A stretch of DNA of 64,000 nt from Apodemus sylvaticus (GCF_947179515.1 NC_067474.1:96103324-96167323), one strand, 5' to 3'. Counted from the stretch's first letter, positions 19,876 through 29,921 are shown. The notes: generated by a model not told the origin, from the letters alone. Made by a program: numbers and translations.

Positions 19876-20091
19876 TTTATTTTATTTTATTTTATTTACT
19901 TATTTATTTATTTACTTATTCATTCATTCATTCGTTTGTTTGTTGTGGTTTTTCGAGACAGGGTTTCTCTGTATAGCCCTGGCTGTCCTGGAACTCACTC
20001 TGTAGACCAGGGTGACCTCGAACTCAGAAATCGTCTGCCTCTGCCTCCCAAGTATTGGGATTAAAGGCATGCGCCGCCACCACCACCAGGC
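19876..20091 (-). mobile_element. B1 SINE with 16-bp TSD and T-rich repeat tail
   Basis: 19876-19945 is a (TTTTA)/(TTTA)/(TTCA)n stretch in place of the tail, followed by a full reverse B1 ending CCACCACCACCAGGC. Flanked by the perfect 16-bp repeat ACATTCAGGGAATTTC (19860-19875 and 20092-20107). Confidence 0.95.
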
Positions 20092-20107
20092 ACATTCAGG
20101 GAATTTC

Positions 20108-20468
20108 AAATCCAGTATGTCACACTTACTGACAGACTAATAAAAGACCAAGGGTGCTTGAAAGCCATAGCTTTATTTAGTTAAGCCAGACTTCCCAGAT
20201 CAGTTAACAAGGAATGTGGAGTTGGACAAAAGCCGTCATTGTCCATAATGAGATGCAACAGCGAGGACTCATATCAGGCCGCCAACGCTGTTCGTGCACA
20301 CACACAAACCAGCTGGTGGTGTCCACCCACTTCTGGACACCACTTCCTTTTTCTGTCAGGCGTCTCGTGACCATGTTATTAGGTGATACTCTCTGATCCT
20401 GGGAGCTACATGACTCACGATTTCCCCTTTCCTCAAACAAACTGCTAAATTTAATTTGTCTGAAGTGA
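20108..20468. other. Unassigned interval with antisense poly(A) signal
   Basis: Read on the minus strand, a 78-codon frame (20440-20204) is followed by AAATAAA (about 20172-20178). It could be an LTR or retrocopy remnant. I recognise neither. Confidence 0.35.
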
Positions 20469-20469
20469 T

Positions 20470-20545
20470 TTGGTTTTTATTTTTGGTACTGGGAATTAAC
20501 CTAGGAACGGCAGCATGCTCTATGCGTGGCCACATCCCTAGTCCT
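20470..20545 (-). mobile_element. ID-like SINE fragment
   Basis: In reverse: GGACTAGGGATGTGGCCACG, AGAGCATGCTGCCGTTCCTAGG and TTCCCAGTACCAAAAATAAAA, an ID-type arrangement with substitutions. Confidence 0.55.
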
Positions 20546-20738
20546 GAGGACTGGTTGGTTTGTTGTTTTTTTTCCTGTTATGCTAAACATAAAAGTTGGG
20601 GTTTTGCTGCATTCTAAACAAGCATTTGACCTCTGGGTTACATTCTCAGCCTTACAGGCATTATCAAAGGACCAACAGGGAAAGGGGTATAATGACAGAG
20701 AAGCTGGGGGTTTGTCCCCTTCACAAACACTGCCCCTT

Positions 20739-20915
20739 GCTGGAGAGAGGGCTCAGTGGTTAATGACTGCTCTTCCAGAGGTTCCGAGTTCAATTCCCAG
20801 CAACCACATGGTGGCTCACAACCATCTGTAATGGGATCTAATGCCCTCTTCCGGTGTTCCTGAAGACAGGGTCAGTGTACTCACATACATAAAATAAATT
20901 AATTAATTAAAAAGA
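20739..20915 (+). mobile_element. B2 SINE
   Basis: GCTGGAGAGAGGGCTCAGTGG, with a short deletion in the A-box region (GTTAATGACTGC), then a normal body and AATTAATTAATTAAA tail. CACTGCCC flanks it on both sides. Confidence 0.92.
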
Positions 20916-21284
20916 ACCACTGCCCATTGTACTCTTTTCTCATTCCGTGTTATTTTCTACCTGGACAATACCCACTTCTTTTGCAAACTGCCATCTTTGC
21001 ATAGGTTCCTCAAGTTGACAGCTCCAACCAGATCAACACCCTATCTCCTAATCTGGGCTTCTATCTGCCAGAGGACACATCCTCCTACATTTTCCAGGGT
21101 GCATACACCCTTCCCCATCAAACTGAAGGAAACTCAGAGTCATGTCTCCCCCACAGCTGATCACTATCTGAGCTATGTGATCTCACTTGTAATACCTCTT
21201 CATTGTCTGCCCAGGGTCTTTGGAGTATCAACATATATATGTTGTTTTGTCTGTTGGCAGGGCCTGGGGGTGGTTTGGTTTGGT
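20916..21284. other. Unassigned interval
   Basis: No repeat recognised. The 100-codon plus frame at 20997-21299 runs into an old B1 and has no recognisable domain. Confidence 0.4.
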
Positions 21285-21432
21285 TTGATTTTGAAATAGG
21301 ATCTCACTGTGTAGCCCTGGCTGGCCTGAAACTCTCGTTGTAGACCAGTCTGGCCTCGAAATCATGAGATCAGCCTACCTCTGTCTCCCGAGTGCTGTAC
21401 TTAGATGCTAGTGATATAGCTGCTCAACCCAG
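21285..21432 (-). mobile_element. Old B1 SINE
   Basis: Reverse B1: TGAAATAGGATCTCACTGTG, TTGTAGACCAGTCTGGCC and CTGTCTCCCGAGTGC, with a decayed head. Confidence 0.7.
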
Positions 21433-21846
21433 CTTCCCCGACCCCCACTAGAATTTTAGCTGGCTTATTGACTCTGCTTCCATGCTTCCTAGGTGGATAC
21501 TTCTCATTAAGGTACAATATAGCAGAAAGTAGCTAGGTTTCAAATACAGTGAATTCAAATAGAAGCTCAGTTCCCCTTCCTCATATCTCCTAGCAAACCA
21601 TTTAAAAGAACTAAATTTTAATCACTTACTATAGTCAACAGGAGCAACAACATCTATTATGTTGGCAAGAGTAAATCATACAGTCTGTTTGGAACATCTG
21701 CCCACGTTGTGGGTGGGGGCGCTCTTCTCCTGGTGACACATGGCTCATGAATTCTCCTTTGCAGAATATAAGTATATATAAGTGCTTAGTACATTTTACC
21801 TGTCATCATAATTCTTATTAGAATTATGTTCTAAAACTATGGGCTT

Positions 21847-22165
21847 AAGTCAGGCATGGGAACACAGACATGTAATCTCAGCTACTTGGGAGGCTAATGA
21901 AGGTCAAGACCAGGAATTTGAAACTAGGTAAAGCAAAGTAACAAGACTCTATGCCCAAAATAAAAAAATAAAATAAGATACAAGGCGCATCTAGGAACAG
22001 CAAGATTGTTCTATGGAAAACAAGAAGAAGCCTCAAGAACTGAGTTCAGTTCCCAGGATCCACAGAGTAGAAGGAGAGAATCATTTGCTACAAGTTGTTC
22101 TTTGATCCCAGAACCCAAACATAAGCACACAATCCATCAGTCAATCAATCAACCAATTGATCAAA
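21847..22165 (+). mobile_element. Old B1-like then old B3-like SINE
   Basis: 21847-21975 has AGTCAGGCATGGGAACACAG, CTACTTGGGAGGCTAATG and an AATAAAAAAATAAAA tail. 21985-22165 resembles a B3 body (GAACTGAGTTCAGTTCCCAG, AACCCAAACATAAGCACAC). Both are diverged and read in the same direction. Confidence 0.5.
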
Positions 22166-22459
22166 AGTAAACATAAATGCTTGTTCCTATGTTAGACCAA
22201 ATGCTGTCTTCTTACCCTTGAGGCACACGGAAGACTTTATTTCCTAGCCACCTTCTATTTAAGAGAGATTCTGAGTCCTTTTCTCCCATAGATGACCAAG
22301 GAGGCCATGTGTTCCAGATGGTGTTTCTACATGACAAGGGTCTCTGAGTGATCATTGAGCAGAGTCTCACACTAAGTTGCAATAGGCAGATGTAAACGAC
22401 TCAAATTCTAAAACTGTCTTAAAAATCATTTTCTGCTGGTCAAACCTGGTGATATGTGG

Positions 22460-22820
22460 TGTGGTAGTTTAAATGAAAATGGCCCCCATAGGTTCATAGG
22501 GAGTGGCATTCTTAGGAGTTGTGGCTTTGTTGGTGTAGCTGTGGCTTGTCAGAGGAAATCTATCAGCGGCGGTGGGGTGGGGGAGTGGTGGGGGCGAGCA
22601 TTCAGGTCTGAGAAGCTCAAGCCAGTTCCGGTGTTGCTGTCTCTTCTTGCTGTTCAGCTCCAGATGTAGAACTCCCAGCTATCTCTCCAGTGCCATGTCT
22701 GCCTGCCACGACAACAATGGACCAGACCTCTGCACTGTAAGACAGCCACAGTGACATGTTTTTCTTTATAAGAGTTGCCATGGTCATGGTGTCTCTTCAC
22801 AACAATAAAACCCTAAGACA
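22460..22820 (+). mobile_element. MT-type MaLR solo LTR
   Basis: Starts TGTGGTAGTTTAAATG and ends ACCCTAAGACA, with GAGTGGCATTCTTAGGAG, TGTAGAACTCCCAGCT, CATGTCTGCCTGCC, TTCTTTATAAGAGTTGCC and GGTCATGGTGTCTCTTCAC in MT order. AATAAA lies near the 3' end. Five-base flanks TGTGG / TGTTG (one mismatch) fit an ERVL-type TSD. No internal region is attached. Confidence 0.88.
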
Positions 22821-22917
22821 TGTTGTAACACACATAAAAACAAAAAGTAGACTAGCAGATTAAAATATTTCAAGTTGTTTGATGACAAAGAAATGTCTGT
22901 AATTTAAATTTGATTTT

Positions 22918-22928
22918 TAAAAAAAGAT

Positions 22929-22965
<37 letters not shown>

Positions 22966-23134
22966 TGTATATGAGTACACCATTGCTCTCTTTGGACACA
23001 CCAGAAAAGGGCATCAAAGCCCATTACATATAGTTGTGAGATACCATGTGGTTGCTGGGAATTGAACTCAGGACCTCTAGAGGAACAGTCGGTGCTCTTA
23101 CCCGCTGAGCCAGCTATCTCTCCAGCCCTAGCCC
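22918..23134 (-). mobile_element. B2 SINE with (TTTA)n tail
   Basis: Reverse B2: (TTTA)n, TGTATATGAGTACACCATTG, GTGGTTGCTGGGAATTGAAC and TATCTCTCCAGCCC. TAAATTTGATTTT stands before it (22905-22917) and after it (23135-23147). Confidence 0.95.
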
Positions 23135-23147
23135 TAAATTTGATTTT

Positions 23148-23308
23148 GGGGGGGGGGGTGTTTGATTTGTTTTTTTCAAGACAGGGTTTCTCTGTGTAGC
23201 CCTGGCTGTCCTGGAACTCACTCTGTAGACCAGGCTGGCCTGTAACTCAGAAATCCACCTGCCTCTGCCTCCCAGAGTGATGGCAGGCGTGCACCACCAC
23301 CGCCCGGC
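23148..23308 (-). mobile_element. B1 SINE sharing the B2's target repeat
   Basis: Reverse B1 beginning with a G10 run and T-rich tail complement, ending CACCACCGCCCGGC. The 13-bp TAAATTTGATTTT is found at 23135-23147 on its left and 23309-23321 on its right. It follows the B2 directly. Confidence 0.94.
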
Positions 23309-23321
23309 TAAATTTGATTTT

Positions 23322-23700
23322 TAACATTATTATCTCAATGTATATTTATTTGCTAGTGGCAAAAACGTAAGTGAGGATGGTTTAAAGGGAAATCTTGATC
23401 AATGGTAGAAGAATTTTGATCCAGCAACATGGGTCTTCAGGCAAGGCATTCCATTGAAAGAGTCTGTGTGATTCCGCTGGAGTACAGCCGTGCCAGACAC
23501 CTTTAGTCCCTCTGGCTGAAGTACAGACATGCCTTTAGTGCATACCTTTAGGGGAAAATTAGTTTGTAGAAGTGTCAAAACCCAGCTTTGACATCCAGAG
23601 GGTAAACTGAGGCAGGCAGCAAGATGTAATGTCAGCAACTGGTCAGTGCTAAATGCATCTGATGGTGGGGGGCCCGGGTAGGGGAGTCAGCAGTAAGAGG
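23322..23700. other. Unassigned; part matches inverted copy at 24.8 kb
   Basis: 23339-23392 is an inverted, about 90% identical copy of 24840-24893. The motif GATCCAGCAACATG (23420 area) also resembles AATCCAGCAACATC near 28506-28520, hinting at a dispersed repeat. No coding signal. Confidence 0.45.
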
Positions 23701-23714
23701 GCGGAGGAGGGTCA

Positions 23715-23775
23715 GTGTGTGTATACACACACACACATTAGTGTGTGTATACACACATACACATGTATACACACA
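23715..23775. repeat. Palindromic TG/CA microsatellite
   Basis: Two self-complementary blocks occur: a perfect 18-bp palindrome at 23715-23732 and a 16-bp one at 23742-23757, both centred on TATA. They alternate purine and pyrimidine, so both Z-DNA and cruciform extrusion are possible. Confidence 0.9.
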
Positions 23776-24300
23776 GTTGGCAGATGGAGCAAGCTCCAAC
23801 ACATTTTATTTTTACCTTCCATAGCTTATATATCCCAGAAAAGTCTTTCAAGCGAATAAAATTATAATGTGACTACATTCTATTTTTCTTCTAGTGAATG
23901 ACTCTGAAAAAACAGTGTGTTCCCAATACCTTTGCAAGAAATAACATCAGTTAGTACAGGTAAAGAAAACAGATTATTCCCAAGAACCCACATACATTTG
24001 TAACTAAACAACATGTTTACAAGATTAATAACATGTGAACAAGCAAGTAGTTTTCTCAGCCAGTTTTTCTTACTGGCAGGCAGCAAAGTGGGGTTACAAA
24101 GAGAGGATTAATTATTTTATTATTCATGCTTAAAATGAATTTTTTAAGAATCTTAAAAGAATCACAAATATAAACTTTTATATAAAAATCAGAGCTATCT
24201 AATTTAAATCCTCAGAATGAATATTTACTCATTATCAATTTTTATTAAATCATATCAGGAAGTTGAGGGGGAAAATAGGTATAAGAAATGAATAATCAGA
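23776..24300. other. AT-rich unassigned interval
   Basis: Nothing recognised. 24110-24260 is strongly AT-rich. Confidence 0.45.
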
Positions 24301-24486
24301 GTTGGAGAGGTGTCTCAGCGGTTAAGAGCACTGTCTGTTCTTCCAGAGGTTCTGAGTTCAATTCCCAGAAACCACATAGTGGCTTAAAACCATCTATAAT
24401 GTAATCTAATGCCCTCTTCTGGCATGCCCTAGGTATACATGCAGATAGAGGACTCGTATACATAAAACAAATAAATAAATCTTAAA
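24301..24486 (+). mobile_element. Diverged B2 SINE
   Basis: GTTGGAGAGGTGTCTCAGCG head, TTCAATTCCCAGAAACCACA, TGCCCTCTTCTGGCATGCCC and an AAATAAATAAATC tail. Followed 10 bases later by a less diverged B2 in the same orientation. Confidence 0.92.
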
Positions 24487-24494
24487 TTAAAAAT

Positions 24495-24690
24495 GTGGGG
24501 GACTGGAGAGATGACTCAGCGGTTAAGAGCACTGACTGCTCTTCCAGAGGTCCTGAGTTCAATTCCCAACAACCACATGGTGGCTCACAACCATCTGTAA
24601 TGGAGTCGGATGCCCTCTTCTGGTGTGTCTGAAGACAGTGACAGTGTAGTCACATATATAAAATAAATATTTTTTAAAAAAAGAATAATT
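24495..24690 (+). mobile_element. B2 SINE, tandem with the previous B2
   Basis: GGGGGACTGGAGAGATGACTC head through TGTGTCTGAAGACAGTGAC to an AAATAAATATTTTTTAAA tail. It is closer to consensus than its upstream neighbour. Confidence 0.94.
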
Positions 24691-24775
24691 TATTTTAAAA
24701 AATAAAGAATAGTTTAAAAGAATAGTTTAGCTTAAAAAAAAAAGTGGAAGGAAAAGAAAAAGAAACAAGAGCCGC

Positions 24776-24940
24776 GGCAGCACCGGCTGATGTGACACTC
24801 GCTGAGGCTGGACTGGTGATGACTCAACAGTATTATCCCTTTCCCTTTAAACTATCCTCATTTATGTTTTTGCTACTAGCAAATAAATACACACCCAGTA
24901 TATTTATTACTCAGTGAGTGTCACATCAGCCAGTGCTGCC
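24776..24940. repeat. 31-bp inverted repeat with 103-bp loop
   Basis: Arms 24776-24806 and 24910-24940 pair at 29 of 31 positions. Both differences are transitions at CpG sites in the left arm (CACCGG vs CACTGG, CTCGCTG vs CTCACTG), as expected from methyl-CpG decay of once-identical arms. Weaker pairing extends a few bases outward. The loop carries the 54-bp segment found inverted at 23339-23392. Confidence 0.95.
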
Positions 24941-26192
24941 CCTGTTCTTGTTCTGTCCTTGGTCTTGTGAGCACCTTCAGGATTTAGAGCTGCCTCATGA
25001 TGTCTTTGTCCACATCTATACAGCATGGCAAAAGGCCAGAAGAAGAGTCTGCCTGTGTTTTCATTGCCCTAGCAGAAATAAGCAACCAGCATACCAATGA
25101 GGCAAAGCAGACAACATATTAATAGACATCTGCAGCACCAAGGACTTTAAGATCTCAAGAAGGAAAAGATCTCCCTCAACGAGGTAGTTTTCAGAGAGAA
25201 GAGAGCTGGACAGAGCAGGGGATGGAAATGGTAGGGAAAGGAACTGCTGGTAAAAGTTACGAACACAAGTGAAATCTAGATCCTTCCGGTGGACTGAGTG
25301 AAACATGGAAGAGATGGTAAATGTCCAGTCAGGTCTGGGCCACACCCCTCATCTTACACTACATACACTAGGCATTTGTGGGTATGGTAAGGAGCTCAAG
25401 AGAAAGTCAAGTGATAAATTTGTAATTTTTTTTGTTTGTTTCAAAGATGCTGAATAACTAAAATTCTAGCTTTCAGGATTGATTTTTTTTTTTTTTTTTT
25501 TTTTTTGCACTCAGCCTAATTTCTCTGTAGCTCCTGCTTGTGCTGCAAGTATCTGTAGGTTGTTCTCTCAATCTTCTGGTTTTGCAGCTTCTGTCTTGCA
25601 CTTGAGTGCAAGTGTGCGCACGCATGTGCAGTGAATCACATTGAGGCTGGTCACCGGTGCAGCAGTGGGGTTATTCACACACACGTGCACACCTTCCGAG
25701 AGGCTACACCACTCGGAAGAGTCTCTCAGCCATAGCAGGGTGTTGATGGCCCTGGTGCCCTGGGCAGGTAACTGCAGCTTCCGTAAGTCCAAGAGTGCAG
25801 CGGCCTCGTGATGCCTGGAAGCCAGTGTTCCACAACACTCCATCCTCTCCTGCAGCTCTCACAAGGTCTCCACTCCTACCCTCCCTTCCTCAGTGTTCCC
25901 AGAGCCTTGGATGGAGTAATGCGCTGTTTCCGTCATGGGTAAGCGTTCGAGGGAACCTGTTCTCAGGACTTTGTTCAGTTATGTGTTTCTTTAGTTGCTA
26001 ACACTAACTGAAATAAAAAAGCTTCTCTGTAAAAGACAAGAGCACCCCTGACCTGTGGGCACCCTTTGTAAGAGAGCAGTTTGATAAGCTATCATGCTCA
26101 TTTCCTGGGATGACATGTAGAGGTCACACTCTCACCTTGATCTTTCCAGCCATGGGCTATTAGCCAGGCTTACAGCTCCAGACATGAGGTCC
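24941..26192. other. Unassigned interval with poly(T)
   Basis: No family named. 25482-25506 is a run of about 24 T. 25600-25930 (AGTGTGCGCACGCATGTGCA, then TTCCACAACACTCCATCC) looks like dispersed repeat sequence, but I could not assign it. Open frames at 25061-25345 and 25568-25843 (minus) show no domain. Confidence 0.35.
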
Positions 26193-26340
26193 CTCCTGGG
26201 AGAGATGGCTCAGAGGTTAAGAGCACTGACTGCTCTTCCAAACGTCCAGAGTTCAAATCCCAGATCTGATGCCCTCCTCTGGACTGTCTGAAGACAGCTA
26301 CAGTGTACTTACATATAACAATAAATCTTTTTTTTTAAAG
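26193..26340 (+). mobile_element. B2 SINE with internal deletion
   Basis: GGGAGAGATGGCTCAGAGG head, then TTCAAATCCCAGATCTGATG, which skips about 38 bases of the B2 body (the GCAACCACATGGTGG part), then a normal 3' half with AATAAATC. Confidence 0.9.
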
Positions 26341-26350
26341 CTAGATTTAA

Positions 26351-26574
26351 AAAAGAAAGATTTGTTTATTTTTATATATGTGAGTATTTTGCCTGCATGT
26401 GTGTGTGCCCACTATATGCATGCCTTGTTCCTGCAGAAGCCAAAAGAAGGTGTTGTTATCTCTGGACCTAGAGGCACGGAGAGTCACGAGCTACCGTGTA
26501 GGTGCTGAGAATCAAATCCAGGTCCTCTGCCAGTGCAGCAAGTGCTCTAAACCACTGAGCTATCTCTCCAGCCC
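26351..26574 (-). mobile_element. B3 SINE
   Basis: Reverse B3: AGATTTGTTTATTTTTATAT tail side, GTGTGTGTGCCCACTATATG, CAGAAGCCAAAAGAAGG, then GTGCTCTAAACCACTGAGC and TATCTCTCCAGCCC. Confidence 0.85.
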
Positions 26575-26697
26575 TGCAGCAAGCGTCATGTCCAGTTTTA
26601 AAAATTAATTTAGTTTTATGTTTTAAGAAATATTATTTATTTTATGTATATGAGTACATGGCAGCTGTCTGCAGACACATCAGAAGGCATCCCGTTT

Positions 26698-27005
26698 GTC
26701 TTAGTTAGGGTTTTACTGCTGTGAACAGACACCATGATCTAGGCAAGTCCTATAAAGGACAACATTTATTTGAGGCTGGCTTACAGGTTCAGAGGTTCAG
26801 CCCATTATCATCAAGGTGAGAGCATGGCAGCATCAGACAGGCACCGTGCAGGCAGAGCTGAGAGTTCTGCATCTTCATCTGAAGACTGCTAGCAGAAGAC
26901 TGACTTCCAGGCAGCTAGGGTGGGGCTCTTAAAGCTCATACCCACAGTGACATACACACGTACTCCAACAAGGCTACACTTTCTCCAACAGGGCCACATG
27001 TAGAG
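26698..27005 (-). mobile_element. Dispersed rodent LTR-like repeat
   Basis: TGTCTTAGTTAGGGTTTTAC start, TATAAAGGACAACATTTATTT, GGCTGGCTTACAGGTTCAGAG, and GACTTCCAGGCAGCTAGGG to CAACAGGGCCACATGTAG. It is related at its start to the repeat at 56207-56775. It is inserted inside a B2. Confidence 0.6.
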
Positions 27006-27570
27006 AGCCTTATTGGGGTGCTGTGCTGCCTCGCAGGAGCCTGACATTAGCTAAGGACAAGTAAGTAAGCTCAAGCAGAAATCCAGCTTTAAGGCATGAT
27101 AGGGAAGTTAAGTTCAGGCAGGAATCTGACATTAGGCTATAAAAGAGAAATAGGTTAAGGCAGGAATTTTAATCTTAGGGTGAAACAAAAGAAGTGGGCT
27201 TAAGGCAAGATTTTTGGCTTCGGAGAGGTGGTGGGCTCAGGTATTTTGGTCATTTTTACACACCCTTGGAAACAACTGTCACTGGGGAGTAATCGCTGAA
27301 CTTTTCTTATTGCCTTGACTATTCTGTGTTTACTGTCTTACTTGTTCCTGATTGTACTACTATTGTCCCTAATACTTGCATGTAATTAAAATGGTATAAA
27401 AGAGGATTGGAAAAAATTAAACCTGCCTTCAGTCTCAGAATTGACTGGGGTCATGCCGCAACACTGTCTAATTGTCTTTTTCTTTTCAATCTTCACTTCT
27501 GCACTGCCTCGAGGACCTATTGACTGACTGAGCGGGCTTGGTGTAATAGTGACACTTTCTGAACTGAGCA
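27006..27570 (+). mobile_element. ERV solo LTR with TATA signal
   Basis: U3-like sequence with repeated GGCAGGAATCTGACATTAG-type units (27110-27175), a TATA signal GGTATAAAAGAGG (about 27392-27404), and an R/U5-like stretch (CTGCCTTCAGTCTCAG to CTGACTGACTGAGC). It resembles class II ERV LTRs, but the subfamily is not named. It lies inside the interrupted B2. Confidence 0.6.
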
Positions 27571-27699
27571 TAAACAAACCATAGCACCATTACAGATGGC
27601 TGTGAGCCACCATGTGGTTGCTGAGAATCAAACTCAGAGCCTCTGGATTAGGAGCCAGTGCTCTTAACAGCTGAGCTATCTCTCCAGCCCCTAAATCCA

Positions 27700-28258
27700 T
27701 TTTTTATAAGCAGTTGTTTATTCCAATAATAGTTATGTTACCATTATACCTGTGGGTATGTATTATTGGGTAGGTGAACAATGTAACAATAGGGGCCACA
27801 GTTGAATAATAATGTTAATGAAATTTTCTTCCAGTTGCCTGTGTCGCACCTCTGGCATTCTGAAAGCTAGCCAGCTTGTTCCACTTTAATTTCTCTATAT
27901 CCTGCAACTAGAGTATGTAGAGTCTTCAGCAACAGTGCTTCATAATCGAGCTCTGGTGACAACCGACCGAAGTGGCAATAACATGTATTGCTTTGGGGAC
28001 ATCAGGAGTCTCTTTGGCCAGCAAGTCACAAGGAGCACTGGGATTTTCATTTAAATAATCTTATGGCTTCCAGGAATAACTTTATCTAGCTATATAGAAT
28101 ATCTCCATTCAAGTTCTATAATTTAGCTACTGTGTACAGAGCTCCAATAGATATTGATGCATACATTTCTCTATGGTATGTCACCTTGGAGTCCTCTGAG
28201 AAGTTACTAACCCTAGCTGGGTCATATTGAAGATCTACTATTAATTTTTAAAGAACCC
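27700..28258. other. Unassigned interval
   Basis: AT-rich; no repeat, exon or RNA gene recognised. Confidence 0.45.
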
Positions 28259-28259
28259 A

Positions 28260-28440
28260 GCTGGGAGGTGGTGGCGTACGCCTGTAATCCCAGCACTCTG
28301 GGAGGCAGAGGCAGGAAGATTTCTGAGTTCGAGGCCAGCCTGGTCTACATAGTGAGTTCCAGGATAGCCATGGCTATACAGAGAAACCCGGTCTCGAAAA
28401 AAACCAAATCCAAAAATACCCCCAAAAAAACCAAACAAAC
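28260..28440 (+). mobile_element. B1 SINE with TSD
   Basis: AGCTGGGAGGTGGTGGCGTACG head through CTACATAGTGAGTTCCAGG to CCGGTCTCG and an A-rich tail. TTTTAAAGAACCC precedes it and TTTTTAAGAACCC follows it. Confidence 0.93.
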
Positions 28441-28493
28441 TTTTTTTTAAGAACCCTTCATCCTTATTTCCATAGTAGCTAGACTAGTTGATT

Positions 28494-29260
28494 GTAAAGG
28501 AATTTTAATCCAGCAACATCGCTACTCTGGTTGGAATACAAACACGTCCTCAGTGTGCACCTTGAATCCCACACAGTGAAGGTAAAGTTACTTTGTAGAA
28601 GGAAGCAGCCATGTTTGAAAGAGACATCTAATTGAGGGGCAAACAAAGTCATGAATCAAAGAAAGATTTGACAGCATAGGATATTGTACAGAGCCACATT
28701 GGGGCAGTCATGCACATGGTTTAAGTTTGACTTTGGTCAAGGACAATCCCTGGCTTCGGGCAGGAATCTGTCATTAGGACTTAATAGGAAAGTAGGTTAA
28801 AGCAGGAATTTTTATCCTTTGGGTGGAGTGCTAAGAGTGTACTTGACTTTGGTCAACGTTAACTTCTCCCAGATAGCCAGGATCCTGCTCCACCTAGGGT
28901 GGAGTGCTCGAAGTAAAGGTTAAATATGTTGTTCCTCCAGGTCTAGGAATTCCTGAATTAAGCAGGTGATCACCCAGCTGCCGGAGCAGTCAAGATGAGG
29001 ACCTCCAAGAGAAGCTAGACGACTTCCACCGGAACTCAGCCCGGAGTCTGGGGGTGGGGGGGTGGGGAAGGGTTTGACCTGTTAAAAGGTCTGGCGCCTT
29101 TAAAGTTTCCGGCCTCGATCAGTGAACATTGTCCTGGCCATTCTTCTTTTCGCACCTTCCCTATCCATCCCTCAGCTTCTGTTCCAGTAACCCATTTCGT
29201 AATAGCTGCAGGCAGCTATGGGACCCAACAGGATATGCCCAGCTCTCAAGAGAACAGAGA
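28494..29260 (+). mobile_element. LTR-like block, class II ERV type (provisional)
   Basis: 28720-28820 contains GGGCAGGAATCTGTCATTAGG and AAAGCAGGAATTTTTATCC, units shared with the LTR at 27.1 kb. GTTAAAAGGTCTGGCGCC and CTTTTCGCACCTTCCC downstream look like promoter/R sequence. Boundaries and TSD are unresolved. 29040-29070 is G-rich. Confidence 0.45.
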
Positions 29261-29278
29261 GAAAAGAGAGTAGTACAG

Positions 29279-29457
29279 GTCTGGACTAAGTGGGTAAGAG
29301 TGCCGACTGCTCTTCCGAAGGTCATGAGTTCAAATCCCAGCACCCACATGGTGGCTCATAACCATCTGTAAAGAGATCTGATGCCCTCTTCTGGTGTCTG
29401 AAGACAGCTACAGTGAACTTACATATAATAAATAAATAAATCTTTATTTTAAAAAAA
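29279..29457 (+). mobile_element. B2 SINE with 14-bp TSD
   Basis: The B2 body (GTTCAAATCCCAGCACCCACA) and tail (AATAAATAAATAAATC) are clear. The first 15 bases are degenerate. Flanked by the perfect repeat AGAGAGTAGTACAG (29265-29278 and 29458-29471), so it sits in pre-existing purine-rich DNA. Confidence 0.93.
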
Positions 29458-29471
29458 AGAGAGTAGTACAG

Positions 29472-29900
29472 AGAGAAGAAGGGACAGTTTTACCTGGAGA
29501 GTTTTACAGAGACAGGTTGAAGAGAGAACAAGCTAGACTCAGGTGAAGACAGAGTGAGCCAGAGAATAAGAAGGAGCCAGAAGATTAGAACAAATTGCAA
29601 GAGTTAGTTTGAGGCCAAGCAGAACAATTCAGTGAGAAGCTGAGAGAAGTCAGACTGAATCAATCAGCTTTGAGGGGAGTTTGAGCCAGAATAGCTAAGT
29701 TGATCCAACCAGCCAGAGCTCAGAAAGAGCTTAGAAAGGGTGAGCATATTCAGCAGTAAGTCTCAAAGGCTGAAAACTTTCTAGGCCTAGATTAGATTGT
29801 ACAGAGACTAGGACCTTCCAAGACTAGGCCTAGGTTAGCAGATGGAAGCAGTAAGCCTTGGAGGCAACAATTAAAGTTATTTTTTTTCACCTGGTCTTCC
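29472..29900 (+). other. Purine-rich sequence, possibly ERV leader
   Basis: AG-rich sequence with loose repeats of GAGAAG and GAACAA. It continues the host of the B2 and follows an LTR-like block, so a retroviral leader or internal region is possible. No coding motif was seen. Confidence 0.35.
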
Positions 29901-29917
29901 TACAGCAGTATATAATG

Positions 29918-29921
<4 letters not shown>

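Larger units (their letters stand above)
26625..27690 (-). mobile_element. B2 SINE split by an insert of about 885 bp
   Basis: The tail-side half (26625-26697: TTTATTTTATGTATATGAG, CAGACACATCAGAAGGCATC) and the head-side half (27587-27690: CCATTACAGATGGCTGTGAG to TATCTCTCCAGCCCC) belong to one reverse B2. Between them lie an LTR-like rodent repeat and a promoter-bearing LTR. Confidence 0.85.
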
